Assembly (NCBI GenBank): GCA_964019425.1
Contig: OZ025852.1
Location: 440,501-504,500, forward strand
From: Flectonema sp. DT1601
Taxonomy: Eukaryota > Euglenozoa > Diplonemea > Diplonemida > Diplonemidae
Length of the DNA: 64,000 nt
Reading direction: 5' to 3'
Below, one piece after another: positions 32,352 to 43,917 of the stretch. The stretch's first letter is position 1. Each line of letters begins with the position of its first letter. The translations under genes were made by a program, and so were the position numbers. Under the pieces are notes generated by a model, which ran no database searches, was not told the DNA's origin, and was given only the letters and a program-made list of their open reading frames with translations.

Positions 32352-35300
32352 ATGAATTTGTTTCACTTGTCTGTCCTAATCGGGACAGCACTGTTTTCGG
32401 ACGTTGCTCTCGCTGGTCAATGTGATTCCAGGCAACCAGTTTGTGTTGGTAATGGACCAGTTTGCAATGACAACTGTGATGGAGGGTACTCATGTAGCAG
32501 CATGGCTAAGTCTTACAGCTGTCAGGAGTTAGCGACCTTCAGCAACTGCAACGCCGGGAAATGCGATTGCACTTGTCCTCCTGGTGCACCAGTACCAGCG
32601 CCAACGCAGCCGAAGCAGGGACAATGCAGCGGGAAAACATCTTCCCCATGTTACGCCCCACTGGCGACGTGGCAGAAGGATGCAATCATTGCCAGACACA
32701 ATGAGATTCGTGAAAAGCACGGAGCTTGTCCTCTTGTTTACGATCAGGAGATCGCTGACTACTCTTTGAGCAGCAGCGGGTTCAAGAAAACTTGCAGCTA
32801 CAAGTCGCTCACTCACAATAGCCCACCTGAGTACGCAGGAGGAAGACTCGGAGAGAACTTGGCGTACGTTGGAGGAAAAACTGACATGCACAACTGGGAT
32901 GTCAACGAGGGTACCGAGATGTGGTACTGTGGTGAGGAAGGTTGTTGGGACTACGGTGGTTCCCGTTCGAATGGAGCTACTGGACACATGACTCAATTGG
33001 TTTGGAAGAAGACGACGAAGTTCGGATGTGGTTTGTGCCACGTTACGAGCGGTCGACTCTTGAACGTGTACTTGATTTGTAACTACGAAGTGGCTGGAAA
33101 CTGGGGAAAGATGGGACCAGGACACGACTACGAGGAGAACATTGGAAGGTATGGTGAGACTCCAACTGGCTGTGTGAACTCACCACCTGCGAACAATGAG
33201 TGTGACGCCAACCCTTGTGCTTCCCAGCAGACCTGTGCCGACCCTGACACCGCCAACGACAACGACTTCACATGCACTTGCGACAGCTACCCTTCGATTG
33301 TCGCCACAGGTGGGTCTGCAAGGTGCGAGAAGGACGAGTGCGGGAACTCTCCTTGTGGATCGGATCAGACTTGCAACGATCCAAACAAGGCGGCCAACTC
33401 GCTTCACGACTTCGTGTGCACCTGCAAGTCTGACACATCCATCAGGAAGACTGATGGTGCTGCAACCTGTACTAAGAACGAGTGTGACAAGAACCCGTGT
33501 GATGGTGGTCAGAGCCAGACTTGCGATGACCCAGTGAAGACTGTCAGGTCTACCGGTGACTACACTTGCACCTGTCCTAACGGAGTAGTTGCAACTGGAG
33601 GTCCAGTTAATAACTGTGTCACGAACGAGTGCGACGCCAATCCTTGTGGTTCCTCTGAGCAGGACTGCAATGACCCGGACACCGCGTCGAACGTGTTGCA
33701 CGATTTCGTTTGCAGTTGCAAATCGAAGCCAACGACGAAGCAAACTGATGGTCCTGCGAAGTGCTCGAAGAACGAGTGTGACTCAAACCCGTGTGACGCT
33801 GCACAGAGTCAGACTTGCAACGACCCGTCGCAAACAGCCAGCTCCATCGGTGACTACGTTTGCACGTGTCCAAACGGAGTGAAGGCAACTGGAGGACCAG
33901 TGTCGAAGTGCATGGTGAACGAGTGTGATTCCCAGCCTTGTGGTGGAGACCAGGACTGCAATGACCCGAACACTGGATCCAACAAGCTTCGGGATTTCGT
34001 TTGCACGTGTAAATCGGATGCGTCGATCACGAAGGTGAACGGGCCAGCAACCTGCACGAAGAATGAATGCGACGGTACGCCTTGCGGAGTGCAGATGTGC
34101 AGCGACGCGAACACATCACCGACTTCGTTGAACGACTTCGTGTGCGCATGTACGAACGGTGTGAAGGCTACCGGGAGCAAGGCAACTTGTGAAGTAGATG
34201 AGTGCTCGACGTTCGACTGCGGTATGGGTCAGAGCTGTACTGATGGGAAGAAAGCTGCCAACTCGCTGAATGACTTTGAGTGCTCATGCGACAACGACAT
34301 GACACTGAAGGCTACCGGGAAGGCGGTTTCGAAATGCACGAACGACGAGTGTGCCGGATCACCTTGTGGATCGCAGACGTGTTCGGATCCGAACATGTCT
34401 GCTGGCAGCACGGGGGATTTCATTTGCACTTGTCCTGCTCCAAACCAGAGTGTCACGCAAGTTGGAAAGCCTGCAACGTGTTCGATGGGTAACGAAGATG
34501 AGTGTTCAACGACCCCTTGCGGGGCGGGACAGACGTGCAGCGACCCAGACACGACTGCGGCGAGCAAGAATGACTACGTGTGTCAATGCAGCACTGGTAC
34601 GGGGAGCAAGGTGGGTGGTATGGCGGCGTGCAAGCTGGATGAGTGCGATGCTTCGCCTTGTGGAAGTGGACAAACTTGTGCTGACGCCAACGATGATGCG
34701 TCTTCAACTGGAGACTACATGTGTAAATGCGGGTCCCCGCAAACCGGTGAGAAGATGGGAGGAGCAGCAACATGTGCTCTGGACGAGTGTTTGTCGACTC
34801 CGTGTGCAAGTGGTCAGACTTGTGACGATCCTGTGAAGACTCCGGGTTCGTTGCTGGACTTCGTTTGCACTTGTGCCAACAAAGCCAAAGCGACGGGAGC
34901 TTCTGCGGTGTGCGAAGTTGACGAATGCGCTGCAGCAGACGCTTGCGGTACTGCTGGTGATCAAGATTGCAATGACCCGAACAAGTCGTCTGGGAGCCAG
35001 CACGATTTTGAATGTACGTGCAAGGCCGATGCGACGATCAAGCAGGTGGACGGTGCGGCAACATGCACTGCGAACGAGTGTGACTCGAACCCATGTGATG
35101 CGTCGCAGAGTCAGGTGTGCAACGACCCGTCACCGACATTCAGCAGTGTGAAGGATTACACGTGCACCTGCCCGAACGGAGTCAAGGCTACGGGAGGAAG
35201 CGTTCCAAAGTGCATTGTCGATGAGTGTGCTGCCGATCCTTGTGGAAGTGACCAGACTTGTAAAGACCCAGACACCACGGCGAACATGCTTCACGACTTC

Positions 35301-37302
35301 ACCTGTACTTGCAAGTCAGACACGTCGATTATGAAGAAGGATGGAGCGGCGACCTGCAGCAAGAACGAGTGCGATTCCGATCCTTGTGACAGCAGCCAGA
35401 ACCAGAAGTGCAACGACCCGATGCAGACGAGGGATTCGATTGGTGACTTCACGTGCACTTGTCCGAACGGAGTGAAGTCCACCGGTGCGGCTGTTCTGAA
35501 GTGCGAAGAAAACGAGTGTGATGCCAATCCTTGTGGTATGGGTCAGCTGTGCATGGATCCAAGCTACATCGTGTTCCACGATTTCGTGTGCAAGTGCAAG
35601 AGTGATGATTCGATTGAGCAGACCGACGGCCCAGCGAGATGCAGCAAGAACGAGTGCGAAGACAAGCCTTGTGGAGATGATCAGGAATGCATGGACCCTG
35701 ACCAGTCGCTGAGTATGTTGCACGACTACGTATGCACGTGCCCGAACAACGGACCAAAGGCCACGGGAACAAAGGCAAGCTGTGGAGTCGACGAGTGCGA
35801 GCCTAACCCGTGCTCGGAGGGACAGGTTTGCGTGGACCGTGACAGATCGGCAACCGGGAACTTCGACTGCAGATGTCCGTTTGGATTGGCGCACAACATC
35901 GGAGGACCTGTTGAGGAGTGTGACGAGTGCAATCTGGGAAGTTCGAAGAATCCGTGTGCTTGGGAGGGGCACCCGAACGTTGTCGAGACTTGTAAAGATC
36001 CAACCAAGAAAGCGAACATGGTCGACGACTTCGTCTGCACGTGTCCCAATGGAGTGTTCAAGGTGGGAGGTCCAGCTGACTGCGACAAGACGGGAGAGTG
36101 TTCTTCTGATCCATGTGGCGCTCATCAGATCTGCAGTGATCCGGATGTGATGAAGGATGGCGACTTCGTTTGTACCTGTGAAGCTGACCACACTGAGAAT
36201 GTTGGAGGTCCGGTTACCGACTGTGCGTTCGACGAATGCAAGCCACCGAGAGGCGTTCCTCCATGTCCAGAAGACACCCAAACTTGTACCGACCCGAACA
36301 CGTCTCCGGGTTCGATGTACGATTTCGTGTGCAAGTGCAAAAACGTTAATGGAATGGTGCTTGAGGGTGAGAAGATCGGTGGGGAAGCTGAGTGTAAGAC
36401 GGTATGCCATCTCTTTTTTCACAATAATTATGTTGCTTGTTTGAGTTGTTGATAGTTAAAGTCGTCGTTAGTTGTCTGGAATTGAATGACGAACAAAACA
36501 AAACAAAACAAAACAAAACAAAACAAAACAAAACAAAACAAAACAAAACAAAACAAAACAAAACAAAACAAAACAAAACAAAACAAAACAAAACAAAACA
36601 AAACAAAACAAAACAAAACAAAACAAAACAAAACAAAACAAAACAAAACAAAACAAAACAAAACAAAACAAAACAAAACAAAACAAAACAAAACAAAACA
36701 AAACAAAACAAAACAAAACAAAACAAAACAAAACAAAACAAAACAAAACAAAACAAAACAAAACAAAACAAAACAAAACAAAACAAAACAAAACAAAACA
36801 AAACAAAACAAAACAAAACAAAACAAAACAAAACAAAACAAAACAAAACAAAACAAAACAAAACAAAACAAAACAAAACAAAACAAAACAAAACAAAACA
36901 AACGAACCAAAACAGACTGGAAACTACACCACACAACCATCAACGGCTCCTTCTCCAACAACTGTTTCTCCAGGAACTCAATTGGTATGTTGTTTTATTA
37001 TTTGAATTGATTTCAGATTGCTTTTTATGTTTTTCAATTAGAAGTTAAATCCAACACAGGGATCAACTGAAGAAGGAGGCAACAAAGATGAAAGCAGCAA
37101 CTGGTGGGTGTGGCTTTTGATTGCCCTCGCAGCATTGCTTGTCCTTGGAGGTGGTGCTGCAGCGTGTATTGTGATGAAGAAGAAGAACAACAGTGTGTCA
37201 TTCCAAGATTACATAGAACGTTGTGAGAAAACTGATCCTGCTGATCCACCCACAAATGAGTATTCTAGTACACCACCAACCTTTGAGGGAGTGAGACTAT
37301 AA
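32352..37302 (+). CDS. CAP-domain surface protein with 22 EGF-like repeats, array copy 4, 1453 aa
   Basis: Three exons: 32352-36401, 36916-36984 and 37060-37302, in phase 0. Exon 1 is exactly as long as in copy 3 (4050 bases), and the EGF-like region is almost identical to it. The CAP domain and the Cys-rich segment before it instead share variants with copy 1 (PTQPKQGQ, GATGHMT, GCVNSPP). The stalk exon is shorter than in copy 3. The membrane helix reads WWVWLLIALAALLVLGGGAAA, and the tail has SVSFQDYIER, then an acidic Pro/Ser/Thr-rich end. Intron 1 contains about 415 bases of (AAAAC)n. The gene ends in TAA, while the other three end in TAG. The likely role is the same as copy 3: a long membrane-anchored surface protein. 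Confidence 0.9.
36491..36905 (+). repeat. (AAAAC)n array in intron 1 of copy 4
   Basis: About 82 perfect pentanucleotide units lie in the same intron as the array in copy 3, with the same flanks on the 5' side. The acceptor is AACGAACCAAAACAG. The two arrays differ by about 34 units, which points to recent slippage or unequal exchange. Confidence 0.95.
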
Positions 37303-37913
37303 GTTGTTTCGTTTTTAATTCTTTATTAAAATTATATGTTATCTATACCTTGAAAGGGTGATTAGCTTCATCTTTGACAGTTATTGTTTGTTTCTAAGAT
37401 GTTTGTTTTCTTCAAGCAACATATAATTTGATTTTATTTAAATTCCCTTTTCCCCACCCCCCCTATCGATCTCATCTACATATCGTACCGCGGTGAACTT
37501 CTACATCATAACGTCCATCTATTATCGGACAAGGGTGGAAAAGCTGAGAATGGCATGCCGTGTCAGGGATACTCCATCAGTCTAGCCTAGCCTACCATAA
37601 CAATTCTAACTTGGGTCTGCTTATGTTGCTGTTGCCTCTTGGCTCTATGAATATGCGATGTAATGCGTTTCCTGAGAACCCTTGTTTTCTTTTTTTTTCC
37701 CGTTCTTTAAAAAGTCATTCACGCATTAGTGTTGATAATCCTAGGGTTATATAACTAGGGGGAGGCAAAATAAAACTAAGTCTCATTTTTTTTTTTAATA
37801 CTTTTTTTTCAATTGAAAAACGAAAAGATCAGATCTTAACTAAACTAAACTAACTAGATCTTCATATGAGGTCGATAAGAAGCATAGCAATATAGGTTTT
37901 AATTTTTTTTTGT

Positions 37914-37950
<37 letters not shown>

Positions 37951-38659
37951 TTACTCTTTTTTAAAAAATTGATAGTAGCGTTTCTCATTATTCTAATGAG
38001 ATGACGCGCTTTCTTCAGTACTTTTAACAAACTAATTTAAAATTAATTCTTGTTTGCTCTCAGCACTAGAATCGCTGTGGTGTTTTGTTGTGCGGAAACG
38101 TACTCTCAGTGCGTAACCTGCCCGAGTGCAGAAGTACTGGTATGCGATTCGGATAGTTGCTGAGGTACAGAATGAACCAACACCCCTTTCCTTTTTTATT
38201 TGTTCCTCTTTAAAGAGAAAGCTAACTAGTGCTACATCTCCTATTTCTGACTAGCTTGTGTATGTAACAGTTGATTATGACAAGGCACTTTCACATCACG
38301 AACCTGGAACTGTTTAGCTGCAAGCTAGTAGTATCCCGTCCCATGACATTTCAGACATGGTGAGTCGTGATCTGTGAGTGTTTGTTATATTTGTTGTTCC
38401 ACTCTTGTATTTCCTACAAGCTTCTATTTTTTAAAATGAATTCCTCCTCTCTTTGTCCCTGTTTGCTCTTTCTTGCAAGTTTTCCCACGAATACACTCAA
38501 ACTCACTCTCCCAACACAAGACTCCAGCATGTCTGGTTTCGTAGGATGTGTTCGGTTGCGACCCATTTCGCATGGCCAGCCACTTCTTTAGCTGAAAGTT
38601 ACTTTCTGGATTACTGTTTGCTTGTTAACATTTGTTTGCCGTCAGGTTCTACAACAATA
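37303..38659. other. Spacer between copy 4 and truncated copy 5
   Basis: No gene recognised. The part from about 38030 onwards repeats the sequence upstream of copy 4. A long T-run lies at about 37915-37946. Confidence 0.6.
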
Positions 38660-38767
38660 ATGAATTTGTTTCACTTGTCTGTCCTAATCGGGACAGCACT
38701 GTTTTCGGACGTTGCTCTCGCTGGTCAATGTGATTCCAGGCAACCAGTTTGCGTCCTTCGAATGTAG
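38660..38767 (+). pseudogene. Truncated CAP/EGF gene, array copy 5
   Basis: The sequence matches the first 31 codons of copies 3 and 4 (MNLFHLSVLIGTALFSDVALA...QPVCV) and then breaks off at about 38754 into unrelated T-rich DNA, reaching a stop four codons later. Only the signal peptide and a few residues remain. About 600 bases of upstream sequence are also duplicated. It marks the edge of the array. Confidence 0.85.
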
Positions 38768-40184
38768 TATTCTTTTTTTTTTTCTTTTTTTTTTTTTTTT
38801 TTCTTCTTTCCTCTCGAAACAAAGTAGCAGTGAATAGTTCCGGTTCGGATCTTACTAGTAGTTATGAATTAGTGAGGAAAGGTGACTATCGAAAAATACC
38901 AAAATTGGTTTTTTTTTCTTTTCGGTTCACCTTTACACGCCGAACGGAAGTTTCCTTACGTAGGTACAGACCAAAAAATAAATGCAGACAAAAAATTACT
39001 TTTTAAAATACAAAATCTGCTTTTTCAATTATTTTAGTCTTCTTAAAGAGAAACATGGGAAAAAACTGTCCTCTTACTTTATTTTTTAAAATTCTTTTTT
39101 TTAAAAGTCTTGACGAGGTTCTTCTTCTACGCTGATGAATCAAAGTTGCAAGTATCACATCCCTTGGCATCCCAGTCTCGGTGAGTCGTGATCTTCGTGT
39201 ACTGACTTTGTTTTTTATTTTCAAAAAAAAAGAAAAGAAAAGAAAAATAATATCTATCTTTCTTGTTCTTCTTTTCACACGCTTCTGGGAGCGTGTCTTC
39301 GGATGTTGTAGTCGTTTTTTTGTCCGGGGTATTTTAGATGGTCTGCTTAAAAGATTTTGTTTCAAAAGAAAAAAAAAAAAAAAAAGAATAGTACAGACGA
39401 AAATGAATGAATGTTAAAATTGATATATCGATATATATTCGTGTTTTTCCCAAAAAATCTTTACGTGTATCCGCGAGGACGCGTCTGACGTTTTTAAATA
39501 AATGTTGCTTCAATCAATAACAACAAAAAAAAACAACACACACACACACGCAAGGTTAGTATCATGAGATACTGACTTGGTTTTGACCCCCCCTGTTGTG
39601 CCACATCTGAGAGTACAGTTCTGATGATTTTATATAGGAAATTTGTATTCCGTTTTTCTTCAGGGTAGGTTCTCTTTGTGGTTTCTCTCGATCCCCTTTT
39701 TATTTTCCCGCCTTCTTTTGCTTCTCGATTCCAGTAACTCAAAGACGTGTTCAATTCTGACACCAACAATCCGATCGCAATATACAGTTGTGAGTAACAA
39801 CAGTATTCGTGTTTGTTGTGGTTCTTTGTTGTTCTTTTTATAAAGTAAACCATGCAAGGAAAAAAAAAACCACCTTTTGTTTTTTTAAACAAGAAGGAAT
39901 TTATGAAGAAGGCCTTCCACCCCTACGTCACGATGGTTGAAATGGCCCTGGCTGAAATTATCTCTCTTATCTCTCTCTCTTCTAGCTGTTCACCAGCGCC
40001 TTCCCTGCTTCCCTGCTAGCTTTTAAGGAAGAATAAACTTCTTTGAATAAATTAATAATTTTTTGACATGTAGTAAGGTAGTGGGATGGATCGACTGATG
40101 TTTGTTTTTTTTGGTCATCTTTTGGTAGTGAAAAAATTATGTTGAAAAAAACAACTATTTCACAGAACACAAAAATACATAAAA
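38768..40184. other. Intergenic stretch after the array
   Basis: No gene is supported. A few short segments, such as TTTTTAAATAAATGTTG near 39492, resemble spacer ends at 19550 and 25110. The truncated copy 5 may therefore be joined to the distal end of an older unit. A TTTCACAG acceptor-like site lies 20 bases before the next ATG. Confidence 0.5.
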
Positions 40185-40961
40185 ATGTTTCGACGCAACG
40201 CTATGAAGATGTTTGTCGGTGCTACAATGGGGACCGCGGCTGGAGCTACGGCTTGGACAGTTCACGCTGCTCAAAAGAAAGATGGCGGTGTTATTGAAGT
40301 TTTAAAAGACGTTCCTTCAGTCCACGTCATGCCAATGACACAACAGATGAAAGCGATGCAAACAATAATTAGAGATCAAGACACCACGAGACAAGACTTC
40401 GTATTCTTCTCAGACAGACTGATGAGACTCCTCATCGAGGAAGCTCTTTCCTTCACTCCATTCAAAAGAACAGAAGTAACTACACCAACAGGAGAAAAGT
40501 ATGATGGTCTAAGTTTCTGTGCCAAGATCTGTGGTGTTTCTATCATGCGTGCTGGAGAGTCAATGGAGAACGCCTTAAGAGCGACATGTCGTGATGTTCG
40601 TATCGGAAAGGTTCTCATTCAGAGAGATGAAAAAACAGGAAAACCAGACCCTCGTTACTCCTACGTGAAGCTTCCTCATGACATTAAAGACCGTTACGTA
40701 TTCTTGTTAGACCCTATGCTGGCTACTGGAGGTTCTGCAATCCGTGCTGTTCAAATATTACAGTCTCATGGTGTAAAAGAACAAAACATTGTTTTTGTTA
40801 ACGTTGTCTGCTGTCCAGAAGGTCTCCGTTCATTCCACAAGGAGTTCCCTCGTATTCAAGTTGTTACTTCAGCGGTTGATGATGAATTAAACAACAAGAA
40901 ATACATCCTACCTGGACTTGGTGACTTCGGTGACAGATATTTTGGTACTGAAGGATGGTAA
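40185..40961 (+). CDS. Uracil phosphoribosyltransferase with hydrophobic N-terminus, 258 aa
   Basis: The enzyme makes UMP from uracil and PRPP in pyrimidine salvage. The catalytic part (about residues 45-258) shows the family motifs: SIMRAGESMENAL, the PRPP loop FLLDPMLATGGSA, and the C-terminal uracil-binding PGLGDFGDRYFGTE. Residues 1-30 are an extension not found in typical UPRTs. It is basic at first (MFRRNAMKMF), then hydrophobic and small-residue-rich (VGATMGTAAGATAWTVHAA). That would suit a mitochondrial targeting sequence or a membrane anchor. The enzyme is usually cytosolic. A TTTCACAG site lies just upstream of the ATG. It is the first intact gene after the CAP/EGF array. Confidence 0.9.
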   Translation: MFRRNAMKMFVGATMGTAAGATAWTVHAAQKKDGGVIEVLKDVPSVHVMPMTQQMKAMQTIIRDQDTTRQDFVFFSDRLMRLLIEEALSFTPFKRTEVTTPTGEKYDGLSFCAKICGVSIMRAGESMENALRATCRDVRIGKVLIQRDEKTGKPDPRYSYVKLPHDIKDRYVFLLDPMLATGGSAIRAVQILQSHGVKEQNIVFVNVVCCPEGLRSFHKEFPRIQVVTSAVDDELNNKKYILPGLGDFGDRYFGTEGW

Positions 40962-41149
40962 GGATTAATCGTACCTCTCGATGTGTCCTTTTTTTTACAA
41001 CTTGTCTTTTCAGAGACTCCATTGCGAATCTAAAATGTGTTGACAGGTATATTTTATAAAGAGGACGTTCATTGAATAATTTTTTGTTATGAGGAGCCTT
41101 TAGGTAGGTTGCCTAATCGCAGGGGGCAATGTTCTGGACGGTGATAGGG

Positions 41150-41180
<31 letters not shown>

Positions 41181-41915
41181 GTCTCGTGAGCTTTTAAAAA
41201 GTTCAGAACAGTACAAGAAAAACGTCTTCCAGACACCTCCTTTTTTTAAATTTATTTTATTGTATTTCGATGTGCAGTTTGCATCCGATCACATCATATC
41301 AAACTATTGCAATCTACCTATTTTTTTTTTTTTTTTTTTAAAACTGAAATACTTGCTTGGCAGTTCATTAGTGTCTTGTTTCCTTAGCATAAATATCTTT
41401 TAGTCTATATTCCTTATGCAAAGCCGGTTGATGGTTCGCTTTTTTTTGGGTTCTACCTAATGTTGAGCTGCTATTTTACTAACGGAACCTCCTTCTTGCC
41501 GGTTCTCCACGATTATTTTTTTTTATCAATAGTAGGAAAAGAACAGAAGAAAAATGAAAGAAAAAAATATAAAAAAAAAATAGAAATCAAAATCTTTAAC
41601 GTTTCACATGTGTCGATGAAAAAAAAAAAAAAAAACAAGAAAAAGAAGAAGAAGAAGAAAACGGGGAAGAGAAAAAAAAAAAAGAGTGAGTGTTCTTTAA
41701 CAATGGAGAACGCTATTTTACTTGTAACTCTGCTTCGCTTTTTTTTTTTTTTTCCCCTTCTTAAATCTTTTTTTTTAAATTACAAAAAAAAAAAAAAAAA
41801 AAAAAAAAAATAGCGAGAATCGCTGTACATTATTCCACACTATTACGTGTGTCAGGAAAACTTTATTTTTACTCACGCTGGCAATACCTATTTTATAGGG
41901 ACATAAATAAACAAG
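40962..41915. other. Homopolymer-rich spacer
   Basis: No gene recognised. The spacer holds A-runs at about 41150-41179 and 41784-41810, T-runs near 41321, and a Lys-rich chance frame made of A-rich sequence. Confidence 0.55.
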
Positions 41916-43066
41916 ATGGGGGAAACCCTAGAGTTGGTATTGTGCTATGAAGGCAGCCGACGTAACGAACTTCGATGGCTTGAAATTGAAGATAGAAAAA
42001 CAATTCGGTATGAATAAACTGACTAAATAATAAAAACCAATCAAAAATATATAAAAAAAACGACAACAACAACAGCAATACTTTTGTCACAAGCAATTCG
42101 AGAGATGTAAGAGAATATAAGAAATCCCCGTTAGATGTGGCAGCGCAAGAGAATGCTCGCCTAATGCAAATAGTCGGAAATCTCGCTATGGAGATCCAAC
42201 GGTTGAAAGGAGAGGAAATTACTGGAAAGTTAGACCACGCAGAACAGAGATTACTTGATGATCAAGCAACCCCTGCAGAACGTGAATACGCCAGAGCAGT
42301 AGCTCTACACCACTTACCGAGAAGTGTATCTGACGAATCCTTGTGTGATGACGCATACGGATGGAGACACACTTTAGAACTTAGAGAAAACGCAGTTTCA
42401 AGCAGAGAAGAACTTCTCCAAAAGAAAGAAGCAGAGGTAAAACGTATCCAAGCGATGGAATCTGAACTAGAGCAACAGATAAGAGAATTAAAAGGTAAAG
42501 AAAAGGAATACAAACTCCGGTTTCGAGGAGTCGAAGACCGCGAAGAACGCCAAGGAAGACTACCAGAAATACTCTCTGAAGTATCAGAACGAGAAGAACG
42601 TCTATCAGAAAGAGAGGAAGAACTTGATCAAAGAGAATCTGACATGCTGGACAGAGATCAAGAACTTAACGACAGAATGGACCAAATAGAACAACAAGAA
42701 TCATCTTTATTAGATCGAGAAGCATCAGTTTGCGAACGAGAGAATGCTCTTCCAAAAGTACTAACAACATACACAGTGTTTGTTCCTGATAAAGAAGACT
42801 TCTCAGGGGAATATGTTGAATCAACTGAAAAAGTCCGAGGACGTACTACATGGATATCATCTGAATGTGGTGCTACTCTTTATCATGAGGCTGGTCGTTG
42901 GTCTTTTAGTTTCACTTCAGAAATTGATGAAGGGATAGTTTGGATTGCATCGACCTCGACTAACAGGGGTGGAGCGACACCACCTCATGAAATGGAATCG
43001 TGGGATATATACACAGGCGGTGGATTCTCAATCTGTCCGTCTCTTACTGTCGAACTAAAACAATAA
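41916..43066 (+). CDS. Coiled-coil protein with C-terminal beta-rich domain, 2 exons, 360 aa
   Basis: The long frame from 42023 has no in-frame ATG near its start, which led me to an upstream exon. Exon 1 is 41916-42007 (MGETLELVLCYEGSRR...) and exon 2 is 42076-43066. The 68-base intron has donor GTATGA and acceptor AACAACAG and joins in phase 2 with the frame kept. Residues about 60-250 are a highly charged helix with repeated E-R-E-E-L and D-R-E units, predicting a long coiled coil. The last 100 residues form a separate domain (TYTVFVPDKEDFSGEY... GRTTW... GRWSFSF... ESWDIYTGG), spaced like small beta domains with a G-x-Y and a late GRW motif common in protist proteins. I do not know a function. 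Confidence 0.7.
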
Positions 43067-43917
43067 TAAATAGTTAACAACTTGACTCTTGATATACTAC
43101 CTATATACTGCTGTAAATGAAAAAAAATTGCTCTTGAGAAGATCAATTCTAATATATTTGTATTCTGTTTAATTTTTTTTTTTTGTTGGTTCTCTTTCTT
43201 TTAGTAGGAACACGTGTATTTCGATTTTTTTTTTGTTTTTTTTTTTAATAACAACCCAGAGGCAAAAGATCGATGAGCTCATTGAAGGGGAGAAAAAAAA
43301 AAAAAAAAAAAAAACAATGTTGTTTTTTTTTTCCCGCCCCCGTTAGTAGTTTCGCGATATTGTTTTTTTTCTTTTTTTTTTTTTTTTTTTTAACTACCTT
43401 GCGCTGTAGCTTTATAGCATTTAAATTGAGCCTTTATCCAGGCTTCATCAATTTTTATTTTGCTTATTAAAGTGAATTTCGAGACACCCTAGCCCCCTAA
43501 AATTGGCTACGATGGAGGCTGTGTGGTAATTAATTTTCTCTGTAAAAAAAATAATAATAATAATTATAAAGCCTTCTGTTGTGATAGAAAAACAATTTCT
43601 AATTTATAATATGGTGATTTTAGTAGGTCATCGTAGTTAACAAAAATCTACCCGACAGATGTTCTGTCGGCCATTCGATGTACGTCCGAGTTCGCAATGT
43701 AATTTGTTGCAGTAGTCCAGAAATGGAAAAAAAAAAAAAATTAAAAAAAAAAAAAAAAAATTCCCGTTATTAATCTAGGACACCAACACAAACAATGGAC
43801 GTGACTGTGAGAGGATCCTAGTTATGTGTGGTGAAAAATATTGTAATAACAAAACATAAATAAAGTTGACTGATTCATTCTTTAATTAACCATATAAACC
43901 AGAACCAACACAAAACA
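43067..43917. other. Spacer with homopolymers
   Basis: A-runs and T-runs lie near 43295-43314, 43366-43391 and 43726-43760. Apart from the duplicated gene start listed separately, I recognise nothing. Confidence 0.55.
43781..43816 (+). repeat. Duplicated 5' end of the downstream gene (upstream ghost start)
   Basis: CACCAACACAAACAATGGAC followed by GTGACTGTGAG closely matches the leader and first codons of the gene at 43918 (ACCAACACAAAACAATGGAC, then GTAACAGTAG). The upstream ATG at 43795 opens an 8-codon frame (MDVTVRGS) and stops. The copies are 123 bases apart. This is the second gene in the window with this kind of upstream echo. Confidence 0.65.

Noticed and set aside
30046-36905. The AAAAC arrays as a CRISPR-like or telomere-like repeat
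   Set aside because: The units are 5 bases with no spacers, inside eukaryotic introns and far from any chromosome end signal. It is a simple microsatellite.
41460-41813. 117-codon Lys-rich frame before the coiled-coil gene
   Set aside because: It consists mostly of A-runs read as lysine and has no plausible protein sequence.
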